This document shows, in pieces, positions 1 to 8,949 of a stretch of DNA of 64,000 nt. The position numbers were made by a program, and so were the translations under genes. The first letter of the stretch is position 1. Each line of letters begins with the position of its first letter. Under the pieces are notes generated by a model. The model saw only the letters and a program-made list of their open reading frames with translations, ran no database searches and had not been told where the DNA came from. This stretch comes from Microthrixaceae bacterium (GTDB lineage Bacteria > Actinomycetota > Acidimicrobiia > Acidimicrobiales > Poriferisodalaceae): NCBI GenBank assembly GCA_011523825.1, contig WTFX01000027.1, positions 202,674 through 266,673 of the forward strand, written 5' to 3'.

Positions 1-862
1 CGACTGGCACAAGAGGCGTCAGGGGCTCGGGCACGAAATCGTCGTCGATCATCGCCAGCACCAGCGAGGTCGTGCCCAGCTTGAGATAGGTCTGGAGCTC
101 GCTCATGTTGGCGTCGCCGAGGATGACGTGCAGGCGCCGGTACTTGCGCGTGTCGGCGTGCGGCTCGTCGCGGGTGTTGACAATGGGTCGCTTGAGCGTG
201 GTCTCGAGCCCGACCTCCTCCTCGAAGAAATCGGCGCGCTGGCTGATCTGGAACGGCCGGTCCCCGAACGGCGCCGGAGAGCGATCGTCCATCGGCACCT
301 CGATGCCCAGCTTGCCGGCGCCGCAGAAGATCTGGCGGGTCACGAAGAACGGCAGGATGTGCGTCACCACCCGGCCAAAGGGCACATCGCGGTCCAGCAG
401 GTAGTTCTCGTGGCAGCCGTAGCTGTTGCCCTTGCCGTCGCTGTTGTTCTTGTGGATGACCAGCTCTTCGTCGTCCGGCAAGAGGTTGTTGGCAGCCTGC
501 ATGGATCGGATCAGGATCTCCTCGGCTGCCCGGTCGTAGACGACGCATTGGCGTGCGTCCGAGCACTCGGGGGTCGACAGCTCGGGATGCGCGTGGTCGA
601 CGTAATAGCGAGCACCGTTGGTCAGCACGGCGTTGACCAGGTGCGTTTCGATCTCGGGCGCCAATGCGTCGAACTCGTTGAAGCCCCTCGCATCAGCGCC
701 GGGCTGCTCGTCTTCGAAGTCCCAGCTGACGCGCTGGCACAAGAAGCCGTTGACGTAGGCGTTGATGATCATCGACGACGCAGCCACGGGATTGGAGTCG
801 CCGGTGCAGCGATGGATGATGCCGAACTCAGTCTCGATGCCAACGACCTTGTGAACCGCCAC
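1..862 (-). CDS. dop: Pup deamidase/depupylase Dop (3' end outside the window)
   Basis: Carboxylate-amine-ligase-fold enzyme that deamidates the C-terminal Gln of Pup and removes Pup from proteasome substrates. I translated about 287 residues from a GTG at 862. The N-terminus carries the nucleotide/metal motif GIETEFGI. It is followed by [28 protein letters not shown] and, near the break, [17 protein letters not shown] and [11 protein letters not shown], all family signatures. A stretch near residues 58-80 ([16 protein letters not shown]) corresponds to the Dop-loop position, which favours Dop over the paralogous ligase PafA. The gene lies 73 bp downstream of arc on the same strand, the usual actinobacterial arrangement. 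The C-terminal part runs off the left edge. Confidence 0.93.
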   Translation of the reverse strand, partial: MAVHKVVGIETEFGIIHRCTGDSNPVAASSMIINAYVNGFLCQRVSWDFEDEQPGADARGFNEFDALAPEIETHLVNAVLTNGARYYVDHAHPELSTPECSDARQCVVYDRAAEEILIRSMQAANNLLPDDEELVIHKNNSDGKGNSYGCHENYLLDRDVPFGRVVTHILPFFVTRQIFCGAGKLGIEVPMDDRSPAPFGDRPFQISQRADFFEEEVGLETTLKRPIVNTRDEPHADTRKYRRLHVILGDANMSELQTYLKLGTTSLVLAMIDDDFVPEPLTPLVPV

Positions 863-935
863 CGTGCGAGACCCTAGCTCTCAGGCCTGCGAACCCCGCA
901 GAGCAGCACCTGGTACCGGTGGAGAGCGCAGTGCT

Positions 936-2699
936 CTACAGGTACTGGCTGGTCTGCACCCGCTCGATGGCGCGGCCGCCCAGTGCGTCGCTCTCGTCGG
1001 GATCGACGAGCGTCCGGATGAACACGATCCGCTCGCCCTTCTTGCCGGAGATCTTCGCCCAGTCATCGGGATTCGTCGTGTTGGGCAGGTCTTCGTGCTC
1101 ACGGAACTCTTGGCGGATCGAGCCCATGAGGTCGTCCAACCGGATGCCGTTGCTGCCGGTGGCGAGCGACCGCTTGATGGCGTTCTTCTTGGCCCGGCGT
1201 ACGATGTTCTCGATCATCGCCCCCGACGCGAAGTCCTTGAAGTACATGACTTCCTTGTCGCCGTTCTGGTAGGTGACCTCGAGGAAGCGGTTGAGATCAT
1301 CGGGGCGGTACATCTCGTCGACGGTCCGCTCGATCATGATCCGGACGGCCTTGTGCGGATCGCCGCCGCCCAAGTCGGCAACTTCCATCGGGTCGATCGG
1401 CAGCGTCGGCGTGAGGTAGGTGCTGAAGATCGACAGCGCCGCCTGCTCGTCTGGCCGGTTGATCTTGATCTTCACGTCGAGGCGGCCAGGACGCAGGATT
1501 GCCGGGTCGATGAGATCCTCCCGGTTCGAGGCGCCGATCACGATCACGTTGCGCAGACCCTCGACGCCGTCGATCTCCGCGAGCAGCTGCGGCACAACTG
1601 TCGACTCCATGTCGGAGCTGATGCCGCTGCCACGCGTGCGGAACAGCGACTCCATCTCGTCGAAGAACACGATCACCGGCCAGCCCTCGGAGGCCTTCTC
1701 CCTGGCCCGCTCGAAAATGCGACGGATCTGGCGCTCGGTTTCGCCCACGTACTTGTTGAGCAGCTCAGGACCCTTGATGTTGATGAAGAAGCTGCGTGCG
1801 CCCTGCTGTCCGGAGACTTCCCCCACCTTGGCCGCCAGCGAATTGGCAACCGCCTTCGCTATCAGCGTCTTGCCGCATCCGGGAGGGCCGTAGAGCAGGA
1901 TGCCCTTCGGTGCAGGCAGGTCGTAGGTGCGGAACAGGTCCTGATGGAGGTACGGCAGCTCCACGGCATCGGTGATGAGCTCGATCTGGGTGTCCAGCCC
2001 CCCGATGTCCTCGTAGGTGACGTCCGGCACTTCTTCGAGCAGCAGATCGTCTACCTCGGGCCGCGGCAGGCGCTCGAGCACGATATTGGAGCGCACATCG
2101 AGCAGCAGGTTGTCGCCCGACCGCAGCGGCTCGTCCCGCAGGTCGCCCGCCAGCTCCACGATGCGTTCCTCGTCGGCGCGGCCCGTGACGAGCGCTCGGA
2201 AGCCGTCGGCGAGGACCTCATTCAGCGTGACCACCTCGCCGGACGTCTCAGGCCCACGGGCCAGCACGATGTTGTACGACTCGTTCAGCACTACCTCGCT
2301 GCCTTCGACCAGCTCGGTCTCGGCCAGGTCGGGGTGCAGAGCAACACGCATCTTGCGCCCGCTGGCGTGCACATCCGCCGTGCCGTCGTCGTTGCGGGAC
2401 AGGAAGGTGCCGTAGGCCGACGGCGGCTGGGTCAGCTTGTCGACCTCTTCGCGCAGGGCCGCGATGTGCTCTCGCGCCTCGCGCAGCGTGTAGGTCAGCT
2501 TCTCGTTCTGCGAAACCGCAGCCGACAGCTGGCCCTTCGCCTCGAGCAGGCGTTCTTCGAGCGTGCTGACCCGCGCTGGCGTGTCGGCCAGCTTGCGCCG
2601 GAGCAGCGCGACCTCTTCCTCGAGCGTGCGCATGCGGCTGCGGAGTACGCCCGCATCGGCTGCGCTGCTGCGCTGGGTCTCCTCGTCGCCCTGGTCCAT
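936..2699 (-). CDS. arc: Proteasome-activating AAA+ ATPase Arc/Mpa
   Basis: Hexameric unfoldase that recognises pupylated proteins and feeds them to the 20S proteasome. 587 residues, the usual length. Residues about 20-90 form a coiled coil that binds Pup; about 92-225 are the OB-fold region; the AAA domain follows, with Walker A GPPGCGKT at 271-278, Walker [10 protein letters not shown] near 342-350 and the Arg-finger region ILRPGR near 401-406. The protein ends in QYL, the C-terminal penultimate-Tyr motif that docks into the 20S alpha ring. ATG start at 2699. The proteasome subunits, pup and pafA are not in this window and probably lie beyond the left edge. Confidence 0.97.
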   Translation of the reverse strand: MDQGDEETQRSSAADAGVLRSRMRTLEEEVALLRRKLADTPARVSTLEERLLEAKGQLSAAVSQNEKLTYTLREAREHIAALREEVDKLTQPPSAYGTFLSRNDDGTADVHASGRKMRVALHPDLAETELVEGSEVVLNESYNIVLARGPETSGEVVTLNEVLADGFRALVTGRADEERIVELAGDLRDEPLRSGDNLLLDVRSNIVLERLPRPEVDDLLLEEVPDVTYEDIGGLDTQIELITDAVELPYLHQDLFRTYDLPAPKGILLYGPPGCGKTLIAKAVANSLAAKVGEVSGQQGARSFFINIKGPELLNKYVGETERQIRRIFERAREKASEGWPVIVFFDEMESLFRTRGSGISSDMESTVVPQLLAEIDGVEGLRNVIVIGASNREDLIDPAILRPGRLDVKIKINRPDEQAALSIFSTYLTPTLPIDPMEVADLGGGDPHKAVRIMIERTVDEMYRPDDLNRFLEVTYQNGDKEVMYFKDFASGAMIENIVRRAKKNAIKRSLATGSNGIRLDDLMGSIRQEFREHEDLPNTTNPDDWAKISGKKGERIVFIRTLVDPDESDALGGRAIERVQTSQYL

Positions 2700-2743
2700 G
2701 CGCGGCCGACACTACCCTGACACTGCTGGCAAGACGCGACGCT

Positions 2744-2763
2744 CAGCACGGTTACCAGTGCTG
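2744..2763. promoter_or_regulatory. Near-perfect palindrome between arc and ferredoxin
   Basis: Arms CAGCAC and GTGCTG enclose GGT-T-ACC with a single unpaired A, giving an almost complete dyad in the 173-bp divergent region. It could be an operator or a transcript hairpin serving arc and/or the ferredoxin gene. No regulator is identified; the call rests on symmetry and position only. Confidence 0.25.
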
Positions 2764-2872
2764 CCGCCGCGGAGTGCTGTTGGGTGCCGTGCAGGACGCG
2801 CGCCGACTCGGTAGATTTCATAGTTGGCTCCGTTCCCCCTTCGGGCCGTCCCAGAGGAAGGGTCGTTACACG

Positions 2873-3106
2873 ATGAAGGTCTGGATCGATCAGGATCTGT
2901 GCACCGGTGACGGGCTCTGCGAAGAGATCGCGCCCGATGTCTTCACGCTTCTCGACGACGGGCTTGCCTACGTGAAGGAAGGCGACAAGATCTTCTCCGA
3001 ACCGGGCGGTGTCGAGGGGCTCGCAGAGTTTCCCGACTCGCAGCTCGACGCCGTGATCGAGTCCGCCGAGGAATGCCCCGGGGAGTGCATCTTCATCGAG
3101 GCGTAA
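2873..3106 (+). CDS. Small ferredoxin, probably 3Fe-4S type
   Basis: 77-residue soluble electron carrier. The cysteine pattern is C10-T-G-D13-G-L-C16 near the N-terminus and C68-P-G-E-C72 near the C-terminus. The usual middle cysteine of the CxxCxxC cluster motif is Asp13, as in single-cluster 3Fe-4S ferredoxins that serve cytochromes P450 and other oxygenases. The sequence is rich in Asp/Glu. ATG at 2873 is preceded by AGAGGAAG at 2853-2860; longer in-frame upstream starts lie in non-conserved sequence. It diverges from arc. As I recall, a ferredoxin gene beside the Pup-proteasome genes recurs in Actinomycetota, but no direct role is shown here. No P450 is encoded nearby. Confidence 0.85.
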   Translation: MKVWIDQDLCTGDGLCEEIAPDVFTLLDDGLAYVKEGDKIFSEPGGVEGLAEFPDSQLDAVIESAEECPGECIFIEA

Positions 3107-3144
3107 GCCGAGTGAAGCGACAAGCACAGATCGAGGCGTAGGCC

Positions 3145-3975
3145 TCAGCGCAGCGCGCACGCTCCGTTCGGCACTCGGCGCAGCTTCGCAGGCTGCGCCC
3201 TCACCACGGTGCGACCCAGATAGTCGATCCGGGCATCGACACCCGACGAGGCAAGGAATCCAAGCAGTTCCTCGCGACTGAGCGCGAACCCGATATCTGA
3301 GGGTCCGCTCGTGGTGGCGAAGGCAACGCCGACGACGCTTCCGTGCGGGTCGACGAGCGGCGCGCCCGACTGTCCGGCGCGCACATTGACGGCGAGCACG
3401 TACACCCGTCGCCTCATTCCGTCACCCCAAAGCCCGCTTGCGCTCACGTAGTGCTCGATGCGGGCAGGTGACGCCTCGAGTGCGGAGCCTTCGGGGTAGC
3501 CCAGTACTGCCGCCATCCCTCCCAGCCGTGCACGGTCAATGCTCAGCGGAGACACCGCGGCATCGGTTCTGAGCAAGGCGAGATCACGTTCTTCTGAGTA
3601 TCCGACCACTTCCACCGGCTGTGCCGCAGCCGTGACGGTGCCGCCTGGTGACGCATCCACCTCGACCTTGGAGGCGCCTGCGATGACGTGGGCAGCTCCC
3701 ACCAGCAGTCCCGGCGCGACGACGAACGCCGTGCCGTTCGATACGGCTCCGCAGCCGATCGCTCGCAACGGCATCACGCCTCGAGTGGCCTCGGCGAGCA
3801 CGTCATCAGCGATCGGGAGCGCCGCCGGAGGCGCACCCAGCCACAACGGACCGTCGGTGCCTTCGATGAAGGACACAGGTTCGGGAGGCGCACCTGCTCG
3901 TCCGGCGTCATCCGGGTCGGGCGCGCACGCCGCCGACGCGCCGGCCAGTACCACCGCACAGAGCGCCAATCGCAT
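3145..3975 (-). CDS. Secreted trypsin-like serine protease (S1 family)
   Basis: 276 residues from ATG at 3975. The N-terminus has a hydrophobic signal sequence ending in ASAAC, which could be a weak lipobox, so the mature protein may be a lipoprotein or a secreted enzyme. The chymotrypsin-fold catalytic triad is visible: His in GAAHV, Asp in ERDLALL and Ser in GQSGAPL. Two further cysteines sit near the start and end of the mature domain. It lies 74 bp downstream of trmI on the same strand and may be cotranscribed. There is no PDZ domain, so it resembles the short actinobacterial S1 proteases rather than full DegP/HtrA. The substrate is unknown. Longer in-frame starts upstream would run into trmI and were rejected. 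Confidence 0.82.
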   Translation of the reverse strand: MRLALCAVVLAGASAACAPDPDDAGRAGAPPEPVSFIEGTDGPLWLGAPPAALPIADDVLAEATRGVMPLRAIGCGAVSNGTAFVVAPGLLVGAAHVIAGASKVEVDASPGGTVTAAAQPVEVVGYSEERDLALLRTDAAVSPLSIDRARLGGMAAVLGYPEGSALEASPARIEHYVSASGLWGDGMRRRVYVLAVNVRAGQSGAPLVDPHGSVVGVAFATTSGPSDIGFALSREELLGFLASSGVDARIDYLGRTVVRAQPAKLRRVPNGACALR

Positions 3976-4049
3976 CGGTGCTGTGACGTGACGTCGCAGT
4001 CGCGACTGGTGCCCGGAGGCCGAGCCGCTGAGCGAGGCCCAGGCTCGTC

Positions 4050-4910
4050 TCACGCCTCGATCAATCGGGCGTGCGTGAGAAAGCCGGTGTGGGCGACCAT
4101 GCGGTGATCGGGCCGTACGGATGCCCCTTTGACGTGCCAGCTCCGGTGCATGACCTCGATGGTCTCGATGAGCGCCCACGGTCCGTCTTCCAGCGTCCGA
4201 CGCAGCTGCTGCACCTGCGTCACTGACGGGTTGTACGCCACCAGGATCCCTCCGCGCCGCAGCCGTTCGGGCAAGTGCACTGCGACACGCCAAGGCTCGG
4301 GGATGTCGAGTACGGCTCGGTCGTACCGGCGCTCGGAGGAATCCGTCGCTCCGGCAGCCCCCGCCCCGGCATCGCTCTGCGACGGATTGCTGTACGGCGG
4401 ATCGACCGAATCGTAGGCATCGCGGAGCTGTACGTCATAGCGATCCAGCGCTTCGGTGCCGGCAATGCTCTCGACGTTCTGGACAGCTCGCTCGGCAAAG
4501 TCCTCCCGCAGCTCGTAGCCGGTGACACAGGCGCCGCAGCGGAGCAGCGTCGCCGACAGAGCACCTGAGCCCACACCGGTTTCGAAGACCGACATTCCGG
4601 CTCGCACGTCGGCCAGCATCCAGATCGCACCGAGATCCTTGGGATAGATCACTTGCGCTCCGCGCGGCATCTTCAGCACCTGATCGGCGAGCGTCGGGCG
4701 CAGCGCCACGAAGCGGGCACCCGAACCGCTGCGGAACTCCGAGCCCTCGGGCGTGCCGATGATCTGGTCGTGCGGCACGACTCCAGCATGAGTGTGAAAC
4801 TCGCCGCCAGCGCGCAGCACCACGAGATATCGACGCTGGCGACTGTCGACCATCAGCACCGTCTCTCCGGGTTGCAGCTCGCCGTGCTCCAGCTCGTCAG
4901 GTTGTTTCAC
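4050..4910 (-). CDS. trmI: tRNA (adenine-58-N1)-methyltransferase TrmI
   Basis: SAM-dependent enzyme that methylates A58 in the T-loop of tRNAs. 286 residues from GTG at 4910. An N-terminal small beta domain is followed by a Rossmann methyltransferase domain with motif I ETGVGSGALS and motif IV VLDIPEPW, the family signature. A low-complexity Ser/Gly/Ala insert (about SNPSQSDAG to DSSERR) sits before motif IV and is probably a surface loop. The start overlaps the stop of the preceding small membrane-protein gene as GTGA, so translation is probably coupled. TrmI is a frequent neighbour of the Pup-proteasome genes in actinobacteria. Confidence 0.93.
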   Translation of the reverse strand: MKQPDELEHGELQPGETVLMVDSRQRRYLVVLRAGGEFHTHAGVVPHDQIIGTPEGSEFRSGSGARFVALRPTLADQVLKMPRGAQVIYPKDLGAIWMLADVRAGMSVFETGVGSGALSATLLRCGACVTGYELREDFAERAVQNVESIAGTEALDRYDVQLRDAYDSVDPPYSNPSQSDAGAGAAGATDSSERRYDRAVLDIPEPWRVAVHLPERLRRGGILVAYNPSVTQVQQLRRTLEDGPWALIETIEVMHRSWHVKGASVRPDHRMVAHTGFLTHARLIEA

Positions 4911-5152
4911 GCCACCTCCGCCGCCGAACTGCCGCCGTCACCATCCGGTGGCACGTGACGGATCATGAGCCGCTCGCCAGCTGCCAACTCACCGCGATAG
5001 ATCACTTCGCGCTCGCGCTTGGACCATCGAACAAGCAACCGCAGCCCGCTAGCCATGATCGCCGCAGCCAGCCATACCCCATTGCCGGTCCGCGCCCGTC
5101 GCCAGAGCGCATCGGTGGCTCGGGCCGGCATCCGCCTCAGCCGCTTCGCCAT
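4907..5152 (-). CDS. Small hypothetical membrane protein
   Basis: 81 residues from ATG at 5152. A strongly basic N-terminus (KRLRR, RATDALWRRAR) precedes one hydrophobic helix at about residues 26-42, followed by a polar tail containing EVIYRGELAAGERLMIRHV. I do not recognise a family. Its stop overlaps the trmI start, and two more small membrane-protein genes lie just upstream, so it belongs to a run of short membrane proteins ending in trmI. Its conservation should be judged from homologues; the call rests on coupling, codon use and membrane topology. Confidence 0.6.
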   Translation of the reverse strand: MAKRLRRMPARATDALWRRARTGNGVWLAAAIMASGLRLLVRWSKREREVIYRGELAAGERLMIRHVPPDGDGGSSAAEVA

Positions 5153-5165
5153 GGGGGTCAGCCTC

Positions 5166-5411
5166 TTACACCCGGACGATTTCGACAAGCGTGCTGCGTC
5201 GGCGGCCCCTGCGACGGCCGAACAGGAATGCGGCCAACACGAGGCCGGTACCGACGGCAGCGGCTACTGCCACAGCGGCGCTGGACACCTGCTCGGCTGC
5301 GTCACCTGCACCGCCGATGAGCTGACGCACGCGATCAGAGATGTCCGATGGCGTGATGCGCTCACCATTTGTGCTCGATCCAACCCCGTTGCCCCTGCCG
5401 CTGTCAGCCAT
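5166..5411 (-). CDS. Small hypothetical membrane protein with basic C-terminal tail
   Basis: 81 residues from ATG at 5411. A polar Gly/Ser/Asn-rich N-terminus is followed by an amphipathic stretch (DISDRVRQLIGGAGDAAEQ), one Ala/Val-rich transmembrane helix at about residues 45-63, and a positively charged tail (GRRRGRRRS). Topology suggests a tail-anchored or single-pass cytoplasmic-membrane protein. The start lies 8 bp inside the end of the upstream holin-like gene, so the two are probably translated together. Function unknown. Confidence 0.6.
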   Translation of the reverse strand: MADSGRGNGVGSSTNGERITPSDISDRVRQLIGGAGDAAEQVSSAAVAVAAAVGTGLVLAAFLFGRRRGRRRSTLVEIVRV

Positions 5412-5784
5412 CGTCATCCTCTGCCGCATTGTCATCGGTCCGCCGTGCGGCCGGATCCGGCGCAGCGGAATCGGTGCGTCTCGGCCGGATAGCGCGGATC
5501 AGCAGCGCAATCGCCAGCAGAAGGAAAGCGGCACCGGCTGCATGGGGAACGAATGACCAGTTCGCATTGAAGAGTTCCGTTTCGGCCTGCAGGAGGCGCA
5601 CCACCCCCAAAGCCCCGAAGACCACGCCCAGGCTCACCCCGATGCCGCCGATGAGCCCGAACAGCACATACCTGCCCAGCCCGCGCAGCGGGCCCACCGT
5701 CTCTTGGACGATGTAGGACCGCAGCATGCCGGCCAATTCGGAAATCTCGGCTCGCAGTCCGGAGTCTCGTCGAGGCACAGTCAC
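5404..5784 (-). CDS. Putative phage-holin-superfamily III (Holin-X-like) membrane protein
   Basis: 126 residues from GTG at 5784, 7 bp after the LON-domain gene. A short N-terminal amphipathic helix (GLRAEISELAGMLRSYIVQE) is followed by two long hydrophobic helices separated by a short polar turn, then an acidic C-terminal tail. This is the layout of the actinobacterial Holin-X/DUF1469-type proteins, which despite the name are chromosomal membrane proteins of unclear function. No lysis gene is nearby, so a phage role is not suggested. Confidence 0.6.
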   Translation of the reverse strand: MTVPRRDSGLRAEISELAGMLRSYIVQETVGPLRGLGRYVLFGLIGGIGVSLGVVFGALGVVRLLQAETELFNANWSFVPHAAGAAFLLLAIALLIRAIRPRRTDSAAPDPAARRTDDNAAEDDDG

Positions 5785-5791
5785 GGCGACG

Positions 5792-6439
5792 CTACCGTTC
5801 GCCCAGCAGTTCTTCCACGCCGTCGAGGATCTCCCCGATGACATCCACCCGGCTGGCGGGATCCGGGGCGCACAGCAAGCTGTGACGGTCGAATGGGCCC
5901 GCGGGCACGAGCGACGCGAGCCGAAACGACCACGCTGATGCCTCAGCGGGCGCTGCTGCGAGCAGCGCGAGCTGATCGTCGATGGCAGCCGACTCGGCCG
6001 CGGTCACTCCGAGCGCTCCGATCTCAGACGCCCGAGCCCGCAGACGGCGCAGTCGAGCCACGACCGCCGTGCGCTCGTGGGCGGGCACGTCCGCAGGATC
6101 GTCGGGCCAATCGCAGGTCAGTGCCCGGGGGTAGGGATCGTCCACCAGCCACTCGACGATCCTGATCCGCCGATCACCGGTGGCCAGCATCACCCAGCGT
6201 CCGTCGGGCAATTCCTGGTACTGGGCAATGGTGGCCAGGCAACCTACGTCGGCGCGCACATCGCCGCCACCGACCTCGCTGCCGCGCTCGATCATCACGA
6301 CGCCGAATGGGTCATCGTCGCTGGTGCACCGCCGCGCGAGGGCCCGGTACCGAGGCTCAAAGATGTGCAACGGAAGCACGGCGCCAGGCAGCAGCGGCGA
6401 CCCGAGAGGGAACATGGGCCGAATCTCAGGAGGGGGCAC
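5792..6439 (-). CDS. Stand-alone LON substrate-binding domain protein
   Basis: 215 residues from GTG at 6439. The N-terminus MFPLGSPLLPGAVLPLHIFEPRY is the hallmark of the Lon protease N-terminal (PUA-like plus helical) domain; GVVMIERG and the glycine-rich VGCLATIAQ follow. No AAA or protease domain is attached. Stand-alone LON-domain proteins are widespread in actinobacteria and cyanobacteria; their function is not settled, with adaptor or peptide-binding roles proposed. The start lies 14 bp inside the 3' end of dacB, so expression is likely coupled. Confidence 0.85.
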   Translation of the reverse strand: MPPPEIRPMFPLGSPLLPGAVLPLHIFEPRYRALARRCTSDDDPFGVVMIERGSEVGGGDVRADVGCLATIAQYQELPDGRWVMLATGDRRIRIVEWLVDDPYPRALTCDWPDDPADVPAHERTAVVARLRRLRARASEIGALGVTAAESAAIDDQLALLAAAPAEASAWSFRLASLVPAGPFDRHSLLCAPDPASRVDVIGEILDGVEELLGER

Positions 6440-7898
6440 GGGTCAATCCTCGCAGGGCGACGGCGTCTCCCACGGGGTACCGCAGGAGCTGCCCGGCCAA
6501 CGACTCCTGCAGTTCCAGGCCGAGACGGCCCTCGGGCGGCACACCGTTCAGCATCTGGGCGAACGTCACCGTCCCACTGTCGGTCTCAACGAACCCGGCG
6601 AGAGCGTTCACGCCGGTGAGCAGCCCGGTCTTGGCATGCAGCCGACCGGCTGCGGGATGGTCGGCGAACCGGTGTGAGAGCGTTCCCGTGCGAGCCGCCA
6701 CCGGCAAACCCGCCGCGAATGCACCCTCGGTGCCGAAATGATCCAGCAGCGCGGCGAGGAAGCTGCACGTGACCATGTTCTGGCGATCCAGCCCCGAACC
6801 GTCCACTACTGCGGGCCGGGACTGTTCGGGCAGCAGATCCGACACGATCCGCTCGGCAGCTGCGGCACCGGCGGGTGTGGAGCCCTCACCGGCACTCCGC
6901 AGTCCGATCTCGCGCAGCATCATCTCCGCGGTGGTGTTGTCGCTCTCGCGCAGCATCTGCTGGATGATCTCCACCAGCGGGGGCGAGGTGAGGCGAGCGA
7001 TCTCGCTCATGCCGCTCGGCGCCGTTGACACGTCGATCTCCACGTCCACCGCAACGCCTCGGACACGAAGCAGATCTGCCAACGTGGACACGAACCAGCG
7101 CGCCGGGTGCTCGGCTGCGGAAAGCGTTGTCGTGAAGCCCGTGATGCCGTCGTTCAAGTTCAGGGCCGACAACGGGCCGCTGTTGAGTTGCGTGATGTAC
7201 CGCTGCGGCCACGTCTCGGGAAATCGCGTTGTGTCATAGCGAGACTCGTCGGCAATGAGGTTGCCCCGCAGCGTCTTGATGCCGCGCCCGAGGAGGTCAT
7301 CAGCAAGGCGTTCCATCGGGGTGCGCAGCTGCGGCTGGCGCCGATGAGAATCTGCGTAGGACTGCGTCATGATCAGCGGATCACCGCCGCCGACAACCCA
7401 GACGGTGCCGTCGAGGACGCCGTCGACGATCTCCGCATCGGTCAGCACCCGGGTGACCAGCCGCTCATCGGCGTCGACCACAGCCAACGCTGCCGCGGCA
7501 GTGATGAGCTTCTGCACCGACGCGGGAATCACCGGATCGGGATTGCTGGAGAACACTTCGACGCCACCGATCCAGATAGCGAGGCAGTGCGGTTCTGGCC
7601 AATCGGAACTGAACGCGGTCATCTCGTTGCCGATGTGGTGCTGCTGTGCCGCTCGCCACAGCGCGTCGGGAGCGCGCTCAGCCCGGAGCAGTGGCAGCAT
7701 CAGTGTCCTTGGTTCGGTGCCGCCGGCGTCATCCGGCACAGGCTCATCCAGCGTGGAGGCCAGGACGGGAGTACGGAGCGAGGCCGCGTGCGTCGCTGCA
7801 TCATCGGCTGAGGAGTTCATGCGCACAGCCGCCACGATGGGCAGCAGGCCAGCCGCTGCTGTCAACAACACCAGCACGGCTGTGCCCAACGGTCTCAC
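6426..7898 (-). CDS. dacB: D-alanyl-D-alanine carboxypeptidase/endopeptidase (S13, PBP4-like)
   Basis: Trims peptide stems or cross-links of peptidoglycan outside the cytoplasmic membrane. 490 residues from GTG at 7898, which immediately follows the TAG of the ROK kinase gene. The N-terminus has a hydrophobic signal or anchor segment (residues about 4-25). Penicillin-binding motifs are present: SVQK at 127-130, SDN in the LRESDNTTAEMM context, and KTG in HAKTGLL. The WVVGGGDPL motif and a PBP4-type inserted domain between the first two motifs are also visible. Longer in-frame starts upstream would translate the 30-bp repeat that belongs to the ROK gene and are unlikely. Confidence 0.92.
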   Translation of the reverse strand: MRPLGTAVLVLLTAAAGLLPIVAAVRMNSSADDAATHAASLRTPVLASTLDEPVPDDAGGTEPRTLMLPLLRAERAPDALWRAAQQHHIGNEMTAFSSDWPEPHCLAIWIGGVEVFSSNPDPVIPASVQKLITAAAALAVVDADERLVTRVLTDAEIVDGVLDGTVWVVGGGDPLIMTQSYADSHRRQPQLRTPMERLADDLLGRGIKTLRGNLIADESRYDTTRFPETWPQRYITQLNSGPLSALNLNDGITGFTTTLSAAEHPARWFVSTLADLLRVRGVAVDVEIDVSTAPSGMSEIARLTSPPLVEIIQQMLRESDNTTAEMMLREIGLRSAGEGSTPAGAAAAERIVSDLLPEQSRPAVVDGSGLDRQNMVTCSFLAALLDHFGTEGAFAAGLPVAARTGTLSHRFADHPAAGRLHAKTGLLTGVNALAGFVETDSGTVTFAQMLNGVPPEGRLGLELQESLAGQLLRYPVGDAVALRGLTRAPS

Positions 7899-7902
7899 GT
7901 CA

Positions 7903-8859
7903 CTAGGGAGAGTCGCCGCCCAAGGCGGCACTGTGACCCTGCGCGCCGCCCAAGGCGGCACTGTGACCCTGCGCGCCGCCCAAGGCGGCGCCGAGCGCCG
8001 CCGAGAGCTCGCCTGCTTTGGAGGGAACGATGCTGGGGCGGGATTCGGCCGATCGGCCGATGAGCAACGCCGCCATGTGTTTGTCGGTGGTCGGCGCCAG
8101 CAGATCCCAGTCCTCGCTGAGTCCTCCGCCGATCACCACCATTTCGGGGTCGGTCAGGATGCACAGGTTCGAGATGCCGATCGCCAGCCAGTACGCGAAC
8201 TCATCCAGCACCTCGAGCGCGGCAACCTCACCTTCGCGTGCTGCGGCAGTCACCGCTGGCCCGCGGCATGCCTCGCCGAGTCGCTCGACAGCCATCCGAT
8301 CCAGCGCGGAACCGGATGCGTACACCTCCCAGCAGCCCCGTCGCCCGCAGGCGCACTGGCGGCCCCCTGCCTCGACGATCATGTGCCCAGGCTCCCCCGC
8401 CAGCCCCCCTGAACCACGCAGCACCTCGCCGTTCAGCATGAACGCGCCGCCGATCCCCGTACCGAGCGACACCATGACGCCATTGCGAACGCCACGCGCG
8501 GCACCAGCGGACATCTCCCACCGGGCGGCACAGTTCACCTCGTTGTCAAGGAACACCGGCATGCCCAGCAAGTCGCCGAGGCCCGACCCGATGTCCGCGC
8601 CGTCGACATCGACGAGGTTGGGCGACACGGTGACGCGGCCGTCGAGCGTGATCAAGCCGGCCATGCCGACGCCGACGGAGACTGGGCGCGATCCTGTGCC
8701 AAGACGTGCCGTCATGTCCGCCAAGGCACCTATCAGCGGAACCGCTCCGTCGGGCGTCGGCTCGCGCAGGGTCCGCTGCACGGCGCCGTCGTGATCGGTC
8801 ACCACGCCGAAGATCTTCGTGCCGCCGACGTCGAAGCCGATGTGGGTGACCGACGTCAC
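7903..8859 (-). CDS. ROK-family sugar kinase (glucokinase-like)
   Basis: Phosphorylates a hexose, most likely glucose, with ATP or polyphosphate. 318 residues from GTG at 8859. The phosphate motif GFDVGGTKI opens the protein; DNEVNCAARWE contains the catalytic Asp; GHMIV followed by the zinc-binding CACGRRGCWE is the ROK signature. The C-terminus is odd: after the normal end of the fold it continues with two and a half copies of a ten-residue unit (AALGGAQGHS) encoded by a 30-bp tandem repeat. The stop lies 4 bp before the dacB start. Confidence 0.9.
   Translation of the reverse strand: MTSVTHIGFDVGGTKIFGVVTDHDGAVQRTLREPTPDGAVPLIGALADMTARLGTGSRPVSVGVGMAGLITLDGRVTVSPNLVDVDGADIGSGLGDLLGMPVFLDNEVNCAARWEMSAGAARGVRNGVMVSLGTGIGGAFMLNGEVLRGSGGLAGEPGHMIVEAGGRQCACGRRGCWEVYASGSALDRMAVERLGEACRGPAVTAAAREGEVAALEVLDEFAYWLAIGISNLCILTDPEMVVIGGGLSEDWDLLAPTTDKHMAALLIGRSAESRPSIVPSKAGELSAALGAALGGAQGHSAALGGAQGHSAALGGDSP
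7914..7989. repeat. 30-bp direct tandem repeat, about 2.5 copies
   Basis: Two full copies (7914-7943, 7944-7973) and a partial third (7974-7989) of a unit containing the perfect inverted repeat GCCGCC-CAA-GGCGGC. It encodes the repetitive C-terminal tail of the ROK kinase and lies just upstream of dacB. The copies are identical over the full units, suggesting recent slippage expansion. On RNA each unit could form a 6-bp hairpin. Confidence 0.95.
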
Positions 8860-8949
8860 TTCACCGGCCGCTTCGCTGTCGCCCGGCTTCTCATCAACGC
8901 TGCGACACCCACTCAGAGGCGTCGCAGTCCCAGATTCGTCCGCCGTGGA

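Noticed and set aside
864..2720. 618-codon open frame opposite arc
   Set aside because: Antisense shadow of the Arc gene in GC-rich sequence; composition is His/Arg/Val-biased and shows no family motif.
5404..5784. Considered as part of a prophage lysis module because of the holin-like fold
   Set aside because: No endolysin or phage structural genes nearby; such proteins are common chromosomal genes in actinobacteria.
7914..7989. Tandem repeat considered as a CRISPR array
   Set aside because: Units are directly adjacent without variable spacers and lie inside a coding region; no cas gene is present.
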